From Valencia hispanica (Eukaryota; Chordata; Actinopteri; Cyprinodontiformes; Valenciidae), in the NCBI GenBank assembly GCA_963556495.2, contig OY747713.1, positions 36,057,961 to 36,121,960 on the forward strand: 64,000 nt of DNA. Direction: 5' to 3'. A model generated the notes under the pieces. It made no database searches and was not told the origin of the DNA. It worked only from the letters and a program-made list of their open reading frames with translations. This document shows positions 45,721 to 58,100 of this stretch, piece after piece (position 1 is the first letter of the stretch; the number at the start of each line of letters is the position of its first letter). The position numbers and the translations under genes are program-made.

Positions 45721-47438
45721 AGATGGAGTTTACAATGAGCAGTGATTAGGCAAGGATTCTTCTCCTGAGAGACACAAATGAAGTCACGAACAAAAGAAGA
45801 GGCAAGGGAAAGGGATAAATAAAATAAGGAGCCAAAATTCAGGTAAAGATGTGTGTATCAGGGAGGAGGGTGTTTAATAGTAATACGTCTTATTTGTAAT
45901 GCAGTGTAAGCCATTTAAAATGTTCAAAAATGAAACATAAAAAATTCATAAAAGTGAACAAAAAATAAGATCACTTGTGGTTGTAAAATAAATTCATTTA
46001 ATGGCAAACAATTAGATCACTTGTGATTGCAAAATGAGTTAAAATATTTTAGTAGTAGTAGTTTATTTGAGAAGTTAACATTTATTTTTTTCTCCTCAAA
46101 ATTTCACAGTTTACAGTTAAGGAAGCTCGAAGGGAGTAGACCGAAGCAAAAAGCTTATAAGTGCCTACCCCTTGTTCATCTAAATTACATTTGCATTTCA
46201 TGATCTAACAGTTAGACATTACATTTACATCAGATGTAAACAATTCTTGCTGGGTATACTTTATCAGTTTCAAAACAACAATATACATGTAGATGTTTAC
46301 GAGTCAACTTTATCCTAATGTAGTTACAATTAGCCACATACAATAAGCAGAATTCGCCTTACAATTTAGCAGCACTGGCATACAGAGGTTTTAGCTGCAT
46401 TTAAACAGCATGCTAATAATTAAAATGTATTATTGATCCTAACAATTATCCTTGTCATTGTCAATGAATATCCGATTTTATATTATAAAGGCAGATTGGA
46501 CATTATATTCATGTCATCTTGCTACTTCCTTGTCATTACTATTAGGTGATGTATTATTGCATAATTTCTTGAAGCCTATTATTTTAGGCTTCAAGTCATA
46601 TGCCCTATCTAGTGTAGTGCATTAAAAAGCCAGGGTGTAAAGTGGCCCGTTGAGAGTGGCCCCACCCAGCTGCACTGACAAGTTGACTTCGGGAATGATG
46701 TTTACCTGCTATGCGGTGTGATGCATTAAGACAAATTCATTTCGAGTTCCTTTTTAAAAGTGTCCCTCTTCAGTTTCCATAGAGGGCCTGGAGGTGAGTT
46801 CCAGAGGTCAATGGATCATAAAAATAAAATAAAGCAAAAGCTTAAGAGTGCAGGTAACGAGTGTAAGTATGAGGAAAGAGCAGCACCTGGTGGTAGAAGG
46901 GAGCGTTGCCATAAATGCATTGGTGAGTAGATGCCCGATTTCAACTTACAGGAAGTCAGTAAAAATCTTTTAAACAGTATTTATCTTTTCTATATTTCCA
47001 AAACAGTGTAGGCTAAGGTAAACCACACAAACTATTCACACATTCAGATGAGTAACCACTCAATACAACCAGTTCTTTCCTCTTTCCAGTACAAAGCTGT
47101 ATCCCCTTGCAAGCAAGTTTCATTACATGTAGGTCTAATGAACATTGTGTTTTGTTGCGTATCATATTAAAGTAGACATGTGTTACACAATTACCATGGG
47201 GACTTTTAGTTGTGCCATTGACAGGTTTCCTTGTGCCCTACTTGAAGCAAGTGCTCCTTTTGGGTCCGATACTCGGCTTGGGTCCGATATTACTAAAAGC
47301 AACTGAGCCTAGATATCTGCCCTTATCTGGGCAGATCAGTATTACCTTAGAGACCCAAGTTTAAGTTTTACAATAATTCTTTAGACTGTTCAGTGCTTTC
47401 CTAGATTTCATTTTAACTGAACTTGTTCCCATTAAATT
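45721..47438. other. Intergenic, no gene recognised
   Basis: AT-rich DNA downstream of lectin gene A. Parts of 46050-46870 look like worn non-LTR sequence but cannot be assigned. Confidence 0.4.
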
Positions 47439-47444
47439 TTTATT
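47439..47444 (-). terminator. Polyadenylation signal of lectin gene A
   Basis: AATAAA on the minus strand, 180 nt after the stop codon of gene A. Confidence 0.5.
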
Positions 47445-47623
47445 CTTCATGTCCTTAAATTTATCAATTAATGCGCCAATATGAACCATCTACTATGAGT
47501 AGTATCAACCTCAAACACAGTCAAGGCTAGAAATTACGGGACAAAGCTACAAACAGAAACCGTACATTTTAATATTTAAGCAAAGATTCAAAGCAGTGTG
47601 ATGGTTTCAAGTTGTTGCACGAT

Positions 47624-49923
47624 TTAAGCATTGGACTTTTCTGGACAGTTCCTCAGGGTGAAACCAGACACGACGTCGGCACGCTTGATCACTTTTGGAG
47701 GAGCAGGCATGGCAATAACACGCTTCAAATAGCAGAAATGGCTGTAAAATGCAGAAGCGGGATAGTTAGATTTGTGCATTAAATTTCACAGTTAGGAAAA
47801 ATTATTCTACTTGACAAAGTATCCCAGATTCAACTCATTTTCTAACAAGATTGCATCTTTTTGCTCAAGACAGTGCTGTTTGACCTTGTGGTGAGATAGC
47901 TGTAGAACTGGCAGTTAGGATCCTCCGTGCAGCTTTTCTCACATGAGGCAGCGTTGTCCAGTAGGAGAGAGCGAATATCTGAATATGGGAAATCTATTCC
48001 CTCATAAACCACGCCTTTCCAGCCTGTTAAAATAATTTAAAGTGCACAGAGTTTCACATGAGTATGTAATAGTTTTGAATAGGGAAACAAACGGATTGAG
48101 TACGTACCGTCATCCAGCTGACAGAAACGTGCCGGCAACCCGGACACGACACCATTTTCAGGTCTGGCGACCATTTCATCTACATTGTTCTTCAAGTAAC
48201 ATCTAACTCCATTACTAAAAAAAAAAAAAACCAAGTTATAATTTTCTGTCCTGACAAGATAGTGAAGCCACGTTTTTCCATTTGCACCCATATTGTAGAA
48301 ATAACTACCTGACATAAGTGAAGTATGTGCATAGTGGGTGAGCAGAGCACAACGCCTGACACTGTTCAGCAGAGGCAGCAGCTAGAACTTCGATGTCATG
48401 TCCAGGAAAGTTGATATCTGGAAAAAGCGTGCCCTTGCATGCTAACAAACAAGCAGAACTAAGACTGCTGCAGAGTAACCTACAATCGTTATCTTGTGTG
48501 AAAAAGTCAGATTACCGACAAGGGAGGATTCTGGTTTTATCCTTTGAGAAAATCCAGATATTCTGTCCGACAGGGCTAGAACAATCGGTGTCCTTGTTAC
48601 TGTCCAGCTAAATTTAAGGTAGCACTTGTACCTTTATAGACATACCAATTATGTGATCACAGATGCCTAAAACACACAACTGAAACAATGTGCCAAAACA
48701 CTGAACTTTATAGAAGATGAAAAGTGATCAAGTTGAAGTCCAACAGTACTGACCGGACATTTGGCTGATTAAAAGCACCACTGACAAAACTGAAGAATTG
48801 ACAGCCAGGATCATCAGTGCAGGCTCTCTGACACTCCTTAGAATCTGCAGTGAAAAGGCTTCGGTAATCTGCTCCTGGGAAGTCCACATCTTCATAAAGC
48901 CCTGTTAGACATGGTTCTGGCAAGAAATTGTGGTTAAAAAATTAAAATAAATTCAGTCAGCGCTTTCTCATTTCTGATTACAAATACATTTTGAAGCACA
49001 CTTACTTGGGTTTGGATTGCATGGTTTAAGGGAATAGCCAGCAGTGACACCCTGTTTAGGAACCTGATTCCTGGGTTCTCCTGAGCGAGTGGCCTTAAGG
49101 ACGCAGTGGAAATGTCTACTCAAAAGGGGAGTAGTGAGCAAAGGACACCAAAGGAACAGAGGTGCTTAATCAAGGTAAAACAAAATTCCTTCACACACAC
49201 ACACACACACCTTGCTTCTTTATATGGCATTTCTTGTGATATTCCTTTGACAAATTGAAGAGACCACAGTTTTTTCAATTAGGGACTGAAGAGCATAATT
49301 TAAATATAGTGAGTAGATTTTATTTGACAAATGGACACCAGTTTATCATTTGGTACTTCTAAAGCTGATCATATTTGGGGGATCTAAGGCTTTTATTAGT
49401 TTATGCTCTCTTAAATCATTTAACATTTACATGTGTTGGTTTTAAACCCATCATATTTCTACAACAAACCAGTCCTGTTTGTTACAATTAGCGACCTATA
49501 TTTTCTGATTGGGTCAAGATTACCACCAGCCAAAACCGCCTTGGAAATAAATACATATAAAAAAAAACAAAAAAAAAAAACATTGAAAGTGTCTTAGATG
49601 ATTCTAAAGGTTGCTCTGTACCTTTTATCATCCTTGCTGTCAGAACCAATAAAAGACCAAAACAGGCAAGAAGACTCCTGTGTGCACAGGTACTGACAGT
49701 GTTCAGCATCTGGAGAGAAAAGGACTCTGACGTCTGAGCCTGGAAAATCCCAGTTTTTCAACAGTGCCGAGTTGCACCCTAAGGAAATTAAAGAGGAGAA
49801 ACCCAGCATTGTAACAACACCTAAATGTCAACAAAATGGTAAATAAAAGTAATAAAAATTACCATCTCCAAAACTGATATCACAGAAGTGAAGCAAACCC
49901 ACTAAAATGAAAAGTATTTTCAT
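47624..49923 (-). CDS. Apple-domain secreted lectin gene A (kalliklectin-like)
   Basis: Nine minus-strand exons are seen: 49863-49923, 49622-49778, 49006-49115, 48754-48916, 48516-48631, 48309-48441, 48108-48214, 47885-48023 and 47624-47741. They total 1104 nt and 367 residues, with GT-AG sites throughout and no break. The signal peptide (MKILFILVGLLHFC) is followed by four apple/PAN domains, each made of two exons: CNSALLKNWDFPGSDV, CLTGLYEDVDFPGADY, CKGTLFPDINFPGHDI and GWKGVVYEGIDFPYSD. The chain ends [16 protein letters not shown] and a stop. The serine protease domain of plasma kallikrein and factor XI is absent. This matches fish kalliklectins, mannose-type binding lectins of skin mucus. 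Sugar binding is inferred from the family. Apple 2 lacks its sixth Cys and apple 4 its first. It is head-to-head with gene B. Confidence 0.88.
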
Positions 49924-51284
49924 ATTCTTGACTACTCGGTAAGAACCAACAAGCCAGCAGCTGCCAATCACGTCTTACCACAAGTGCAATGTTTTGTAAG
50001 GAATGGGACTGGGTGAGACTTCTTGCACAGCTGATGATAATAAGCAGATTTGGAACTGATGCGTGAGCTTTGAAGCTGCAGAAACAGTGGAACTTCAAAA
50101 TCTTGTTTAATTGAATGATTGCTCTACACCCAGAAAAACAGTAGCATAAATAATACCATAGTGTTAGATTAAACATTCATTTATGATTATAACACTTGGC
50201 AAAGCTCCAAGTTAGATGGAAGGTTTTGTGTACATTTAATAGTATTATTTTTCAATTATATAATATATGACATACTGCTGCAGTGATTAATAGATAAGGT
50301 TACATGAAGTAGACTAGAGTTAATTCTGATGCTTTCAAGTAAATACTGTAAGGTCTATTTAAATCAAGATCATAATAGTTTTAATTAAAAAATTAAAAAA
50401 TTCAATCAAAAGATGCAAAACCTGAAACTATGTGTTGTATTGTTTTCCCAGTAGGAACTTTATACAGTTACAAGCCCTTTTAAGACGTCAGACTACTCTA
50501 AAGTAGACCTCAATGATTCTGTGTGTTGCTGTTAATGTATCCTTCCACCATCATCAGTCACATTTGCCATTAAGTTAACCACCCAATAATTAATGCTGAG
50601 GCACCACAATTTTAGACAATTCAAAATAAGGAAACATTTGTGGGTTAACATTTGTTAACGTTTAGGCTTTCCCTTCTGATTTTTTTAATTTGTGGAAAAT
50701 GTTTAAGAGCGAATGGCAACTTTTCCAACTGTTGCTGCAACTTTGTTGGTTTGTTGTTTCTGATTCATCTCTTACTTAACAACCACATTAATAAATCTGA
50801 TTCCAACTTCTGTGATGTGTGAGTGTTTTTCTATTATCTTTCCAAATATGTGCCATAAATTGCATAAAAATGTTTCTTAATATGGTTTTGATGATTCAGA
50901 CCAAAAGAAGTATGATCAATTCAACTTTTTGAAATAGTGGCTCTTGTCAACAGATGTAATCTGAAAGCATTTTACAGTGCAAATGGGTCTATTTTAAAGT
51001 CAGTTAAATGGAATTCAAGTCTGTCTTATCCAATATAAATTCAATTGTGTGCAGTCCAATGTAATGTGGTTTTAATATAGAACAGTGGATAACTAATAAC
51101 AAAAAAAAGATTATGAAAATAGTAGATTGCATCAAATGCTCTACAGATCTTAATATTTTTTACAAAATATTCCCAGATGTAGTGTTCTGAATGTCTCCGT
51201 GTGTGTATGTAATGTCTGATCTGAAAAGGCGGATTGATTTTGTGTTTTTGCTTTGACATATCTAAGCCACCGATGTAGGCGGTC

Positions 51285-51710
51285 ACAGGTCATGGTCACT
51301 CACTCAATCAGGCCAGCCGCAGAAGCTGCTCTAAATTTGCTGGTTGATTGCGGACTGTTCTCTGAAACGGTCTGCTAAACATAATTGCTTCAGTACATCA
51401 GATGAGATCTTTGCGGCAGTAAACAGCACAACAGATCATCATTTTCCTTTAGAGGATTGGATGACAAATTGTGGTTTTGTCAAAATGTTGACAGAGTTGT
51501 TGGTTCTGGTGTCTCTCATCTTCCTTTTAACAGCTTTCCATGGATTCTCAGGGGTTCAGGTCAGGCCAGTTTACTGGTCTGTGAAGCCCAGTGATACCAT
51601 GGTCATTTAAGCTGATATTGGTATCTTGGTAGTGTGAGCATGTGCCAAGTCCTGCTGGAAAATGAAATCAGGATCTCCATAAAGCTTGTCAGTAAAGGGA
51701 AGCATGAAAA
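51285..51710 (-). mobile_element. Worn Tc1/mariner-superfamily remnant
   Basis: The wording CAGGTCAGGCCAGTTTACTG, GATACCATGGTCATTTAAGC, GTGCCAAGTCCTGCTGGAAA and ATCTCCATAAAGCTTGTCAG recurs in fish DNA transposons when read on the minus strand. Assignment is from memory of the family and needs a repeat-library search. Ends are not defined. Confidence 0.45.
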
Positions 51711-51774
51711 GCAAATATTACCGTTATCTGAAAGCTTGAAAATCTTGCCTTTCCTCTCCCCCTCCACCCCTGTT

Positions 51775-51820
51775 ATGTCATGTCATCATGTTGTTCAATT
51801 AAAAAAGGTCAATGCGACCT
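51775..51820 (+). promoter_or_regulatory. Upstream block shared by lectin genes B and C (distal)
   Basis: ATGTCATGTCATCATGT at 51775-51791 and GTCAATGCGACC at 51808-51819 lie about 330-350 nt before the gene B start. The same pair occurs before gene C (61675-61691 and GTCAATGTGACC nearby) at a similar distance. It is retained by duplication and possibly regulatory. Confidence 0.45.
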
Positions 51821-52017
51821 TTAACACAAAAGCAGGTCATGTGAGATTTTCCTTAATTTATAAAGGTATATAATGGGTGGTATACGATATTACAGTAACT
51901 TTATTGACATTACAAACTTTGACTTCATTAGTTAGTTATCTGTGAATTTCTGGCTCATTGTTTTAACCTTTAAGCACCTGACAGATTTTTTTTTACTTCT
52001 CAGAGTCAGCCACTGAG

Positions 52018-52052
52018 GGTTGCAAAATTGCCCTTTGGCCAAACTGTATTTA
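52018..52052 (+). promoter_or_regulatory. Core promoter of lectin gene B, conserved in gene C
   Basis: The block AAATTGCCCTTTGGCC followed by AAACTGTATTTA is almost identical to that before gene C at 61945-61978. The TATA-like TGTATTTA (52045-52052) lies 79 nt before the ATG, and 74 nt before it in gene C. That is consistent with a TATA box about 30 nt before transcription start and a short leader. Confidence 0.55.
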
Positions 52053-52123
52053 TTAAACCTGTTACTTAACCATGGCTCAGATAGAGCAGCCTCACTTTTT
52101 GTCTTTACCATCTGCAAAAGAAG

Positions 52124-55100
52124 ATGGAATCCCATTTGGTTTCAGTGTTCCTGTTGCTGGTAAGCAGCCTTTCCTTCAGCCAAGGTAAAATACCCTCTTT
52201 GCAATAGAAGTACTTTTTTTTCACAGCTTGAATTTTTTTATTTATTCCACTTTCTTATTGTACATGTGAGAATCTTTTTTTCAATTCTCTCAGCATGTAT
52301 CCAAGGTTTTCTGGAGAATGTGGATTTCCCCGGCTCAGACATAGTAAATCTCTACTCTCCATCCGTGGAGCATTGTCAAGAGCTTTGTACCCAGCACCCA
52401 TCGTGCCTCTTCTTCAGCTTCAATAGGCCCGACAAGTCCTCATGGTATGAGGGAAAAACACCAGTGATAATGACAATAACAAGTTTCATTAATAGGAGCC
52501 TATAAAACACTGTCCAAGATGTACTATTGAAATAGTTTAAATAGCAAAGAAAAGCAAAATAGATTTGATAGTCAACAGAGTTTTTGATAAGAAATACATT
52601 CTTTAATTTAATGTTGTGTTTCACAGAAAGCTAAACAAGTTATTGGCAGAAAGAAGTATTATGCTCAATAAATCACTCAAACTCTTAAAAAAACCCAGTA
52701 AGATATATAAAATAAATTGCTTTCTCCTCCTCTCTTCAGGAACTTTCACTGCTACCTTAAATCAAGTTCTTCTGGACACCCGCGATCTCAGGTTTTGATG
52801 CTAGGTGTCACCTCAGGCTATTCTCTCAAACCCTGCAATCTGGAACAAAGTAACTACACTCACATTTTTAAAGCTAGCTTCATAATGTTATAGTTACAAA
52901 TCAAATGGTGAGGACAATAGCTTTTTTTTGTTTATTTTAATAGCTTTTTATTATGTGCCTCTAAGTTTAATGTGGCGAAGAAAATTAATTATGAAAATTA
53001 ATTGTGAAAAATCTCATGATTTTTTCTACTAAACAAAAACACCTGAATGAATAATCATGAAGCTGTAATTCTCTTTTACTTATTTTTTTCCCAAAACCGG
53101 TACATGTCCCAGTTTCTCCAACAGTCATTGACCATCTTTCTGTTGCCATTGTTCCAGCTGCTTGTTTTCCACAGGTTTTTGAGAATGTGGACTTCCATGA
53201 CGGAGATTACAGAACCTTTTTCACTGCTAACTTTGAGGAGTGTCAGAGAGTCTGCACACTAGATCCAGTGTGTCAGTTCTTTACTTTTGTAACAGGGAAC
53301 TTCACAACCTCGAATGTCAGGTAAATCAGAATTACCTAGCTCTGTCAATAATATTTTCTGTTTTGGTTGATCTGGGTAATGTCTACTTTGTTTTACCCTA
53401 CTTGTAATGCCTAAGATGACATTACCAGTGCACAAGCACCAAAGATATGCTAGCATCTCAATTTGCATTGCTTGTTTGCACATGATTTCGGTCTCCCTCA
53501 GAACCAGAGTTAATTTCCCAAATTTTTATAGTTTTTCAAGCAGAAACATTTATTATTATAAATCAACATAACTTAACATAACTTTTGGTCTTTTATAAGC
53601 TTTTTTAATAAAGACAGCAATTTGTGTTCCATTAGCATTTTTTTTGCAAATTTTCTACCACTAAAATGCATTTTTTGAATATGGCACTGCTAAAATTATT
53701 TTTTTAGTACTTGGCATTGAAATTGGTTCAAATTTACAGGTTTTTAATGATTTCCACCATGTAAAATATTTTTCTTGTACTGTAACAATTTCCATGTATG
53801 GGCTAAAAATATCTTTTGACATTTTTGCACAAAAAATACAAATAGATATAAAGAACAATGCTTCTGCCAGTTTCTGACTATCCCATTCTCAGATTATTCT
53901 ATTCTAAAAGAAAAAATATATATAACACAATACACAATATTGGGATTGATTAAAAAAATGACTTAAAGCAGAATGAATTGATTATTTCTTATGTGCTTTA
54001 TTCCTGGTGGGTTTGATTCATATAAATTTGTGTAATATTTCTTGCAATTTAGTAAAATTCTGTTGTTTATTTAAAGGGGGGGGTATTGTGCTTCTTCCAG
54101 GCACATATTACCCTTCTATAGAACACTCCAATAAAATTGTCACCTTAAGTCTTTTAAAAGTCCGTCATATATCCAAATCCACCATGAAGAAATGTACTTC
54201 CGTATTGGACGCCTTGATTTTCGCCTGTGCCTCTCTAAGACCCTCCTACTCTTTCTGACACTCCCCCTTCAGTTTGTCACATACCATGCATCATCGCGGC
54301 ATGCACGGACTCGGGAAAAAAATCCCACAAAAGACGCGCAGCTGCAGCTGGTGTGTTATAATTACTGCACCTGGGACTCAGCCGGAGTTGTGTGAGGTGG
54401 GGAGGGGCGGGGGAGCTCTGCAGGGGCGAGGCTCTCGGCTGAGTACGTAAGATCGGAGGAGGAGATGGGTGGAAAAGGCGAGGATAGGTGGGAGCAGGCG
54501 TTTCAGCAACCCCGGGAACTACCAGCAGAGACTCAAAGATTACTCTTACATGAGTGAATGGGTCAGAGCAACACTTCAGGTATGTTTTTAATGAGGGAAA
54601 GACAGGTTCTCAGGATATCAAGCTTCAGAGAGTTAATTTTGCATAATACCCCCCCTTTAAGTATTTTATTTATAGACAAAGTATTTTCTTAGAAAAGCTA
54701 TGAAGTGAGACCCATCAACAGAGCACATTTCCCAAGCCGTGCCTCAAAAATTGGGCCTATCCCACCAGTCCTACACTCCACATGGGTGGAGCTTTAACTT
54801 CATCAGGTACCTCTGCCATAAGGGTGTTCACATGGGACATGGTGAATGGACTGAACTGAGAAAATCCTCAAAGTCTATAATAATCTATCTTATACAGATT
54901 CAGGGTTTCTCCTACAGAAGCTGCTGTCTTGTTGGTCACCTGATACCTGTCTGCTGATTCAGGAGTCACTAATGACAACCAATCCCTAAAAGACTCCTAA
55001 AGGCTTCCCTAACCACTGGAGCTTACCAACAAGGTCCTTTGGTCCACTGCAGACACCAATGAAATTCAATCCCCATGTCCTGAAAGCTTCTTCATTGAAA

Positions 55101-58100
55101 GCTCTGACATGTTCCATTTAATTTCAGTGTCCCCAACCACCACAAGAACATGGAAACAAAACAACACTCCAGAAAGTGGGAGTTGAAGCTACCTGATGTT
55201 CCCAGTTCACCCTCACTACTTATTTGATTTTCCAAGGACTTTGAGCAGCGTCCCCTTTCATTGGATCCAGTTGCCACTCTTTTCACCAGAGTATCCAATA
55301 CCTTGGCTCTGTGGATACAGTTACAAGCCTAATCATCAAACCTTGGCCTCAGGACGGCCTGGTACCAAGTACACTTCTGAACCACCTTGTGTTGACACAT
55401 GTTGGTTTTATGGAGATCTCAGGCACAGAAACCCAATGACAAACCAGGCTGTGTCTTTTAAAAACGTTGTTGCTCCGTCTGTTCTAGGTACAAGTGCCAC
55501 CTTAAATTCAGCTGGTTTGTGCCAAGGCCCCCTACTATAGTACTAAAGGCTGGAGTCATATCTGGATTCTCCCAGAAACCACAACTGACTCAACACTTTG
55601 ACACAGGTATGCAAATATAAGGAACATCTTCATTAAATGTGATGAACGTTGATGTTTTTTCCTCCTTATCGCTTTATTTGTGTTTACACAGTATGCCAGA
55701 GCCAACTTTTTTCAAACACTGACTTTAAAGGGAGTGACTTCATAGAATTAAAGGCTGTTTCTCCTGAACATTGTCAGTTCCTCTGTTCAGTCCATCCACA
55801 GTGTACCTACTTCTCTTTCATCAGGTAGGTAGTGAGACGTTTGTTTTTGTTTCTCTGTAAAAGCATCCTCATTAATATTTTTAATCATGGTTTTTATGTG
55901 TTTTAAACTCTGTTACCTCGGTTACTTTATTTTTTAATTTTTACAGTAATGACTTCCGGTGTTTTTTGAAGAACAATCCGAACAGCATGGTGGCCAGAAC
56001 AAAAGCCAATATTACTTCAGGAATACCAACACACCTCTGTCAGATTGATGAGGGTAAGTACAACTAATAAACACAAAAGCCAAAACAGAACACTCTTTCT
56101 TTCACAAGCAACACAGTAAGAAAAAAAATAAAAAATCTTAACTTTGCCGTAAGTATTTCTAGTCAAGCGAGCAGTAGGCCTCGCTAGGCCCTTTCTCGTA
56201 TGGCTTTCTTAATAAGCTCCAGAATTTATACCACAGGGACAAAAATCCTCACATTACACTTTACTTTCAAGCTAGTCCAATTGCTTTGTATATACAGTGG
56301 CTTGCAAAAGTATTCGGCCCCCTTGAACTTTTCCACATTTTATCACATTACAGCCACAAACAATTAATTTTTTTGGAATTCCACGTGAAAGACCAATACA
56401 AAGTGGTGTACATGTGAGAAGTGGAAAGAAAATCATACATGATTCCAAACAATAAATAATTGAAAAGTGGGGTGTGCGTAATTATTCAGCCCCCTGAGTC
56501 AATTCTTTGTAGAACCACCTTTTCCTGCAATTCCAGCTGCCAGTCTTTTAGGGTATGTCTCTACCAGCTTTGCACATCTAGAGACTGAAATTCTTGCTCA
56601 TTCATCTTTGCAAAAAAGCTCCAGCTCAGTCAGATTAGATGGACAGCGTTTGTGAACAGCAGTTTTCAGATCTTGCCACAGATTCTCGATTGGATTTAGA
56701 TCTGGACTTTGACTGGGCCATTCTAACACATGGATATGTTTTGTTTTAAACCATTCCATTGTTGCCCTGGCTTTATGTTTAGGGTCATTGTCCTGCTGGA
56801 AGGTGAACCTCCGCCCCAGTCTCAAGTCTTTTGCAGACTCCAAGAGGTTTTCTTCCAAGATTGCCCTGTATTTGGTTCCATCCATCTTCCCATCAACTCT
56901 GACCAGCTTCCCTGTCCCTGCTGAAGAGAATCACCCCCAGAGCATGATGATGCCACCACCATATTTGACAGTGGGGATGATGTGTTCAGAGTGATGTGCA
57001 GTGTTAGTGTTCCGCCACACATAGCGTTTTGCATTTTGGTCAAAAAGTTCCATTTTGGTCTCATCTGACCAGAGCACCTTCTTCCACATGTTTGCTGTGT
57101 CCCCCACATGGCTTGTGGCAAACTGCAAACAGGACTTCTTATGGTTTTCTTTTAACAATGGCTTTCTTCTTGCCACTCTTCCATAAAGGCCAACTTTGTG
57201 CAGTGCACCACTAATAATTGTCCTAAGGACAGATTCCCCCACCTGAGCTGTAGATCTCTGCAGCTCGTCCAAAGTCACCATGGGCCTCTTGGCTGCATTT
57301 CTAATCAGCGCTTTCCTTGTTCGACCTGTGGGTTTATGTGGACGGCCTTGTCTTTGTAGGTTTACAGTTGTGCCGTACTCCTTCCATTTCTGAATGATCA
57401 CTTGAACAGTGCTCCGTGGGATGTTCAAGGCTTGGGAAATTTTTTTGTAGCCTAAGCCTGCTTTAAATTTCTCAATAACTTTATCCCTGACCTGTCTGGT
57501 GTGTTCTTTGGACTTCATGGTGTTGTTTCTTCTATCATTCTCTTAGACAACCTCTGAGTCCGTCACAGAGCAGCTGTATTTGTACTGACATTAGATTACA
57601 CACAGGTGAACTCTATTTAGTCAGTAGCACTCATCAGACAATGTCTATGGGCAACTGACTGCACTCAGACCAAAGGGGGCTGAATAATTACGCACACCCC
57701 ACTTTTCAGTTATTTATTTGTAAAAAAAAAATTGGAATCATGTATGATTTTTGTTCCACTTCTCAGGTGTACACCACTTTGTATTGGTGTTTCACGTGGA
57801 ATTCCAATAAAATTGATTCATGTTTGTGGCTGTAATGTGACAAAATGTGGAAAAGTTCAAGGGGGCCGAATAGTTTTGGAAGCCACTGTAAATAGTACTA
57901 CACAATTAAACTTCTCTCTGTATAGGTCTGATTTGATCTGTTTTCTTTTGATTTGGAATTGCAGTGTCAGCTAAATGAAACCAAATGAATAAGCAAGTTT
58001 GAATGATGTTTGCCTACATTAGTGTTCCTCGTGCAGGGCTAGAAATTGACAGATTTGAAAGCAACACAGGACTTACAGAGGCTGTTGAGCAGTCTAGTTT

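Larger units (their letters stand above)
49924..52017. other. Divergent intergenic region between lectin genes A and B
   Basis: About 2.1 kb, AT-rich, with no coding exon. It must hold the promoter of gene A at its left end and that of gene B at its right end. A worn Tc1/mariner-type remnant lies inside (see separate entry). Confidence 0.5.
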
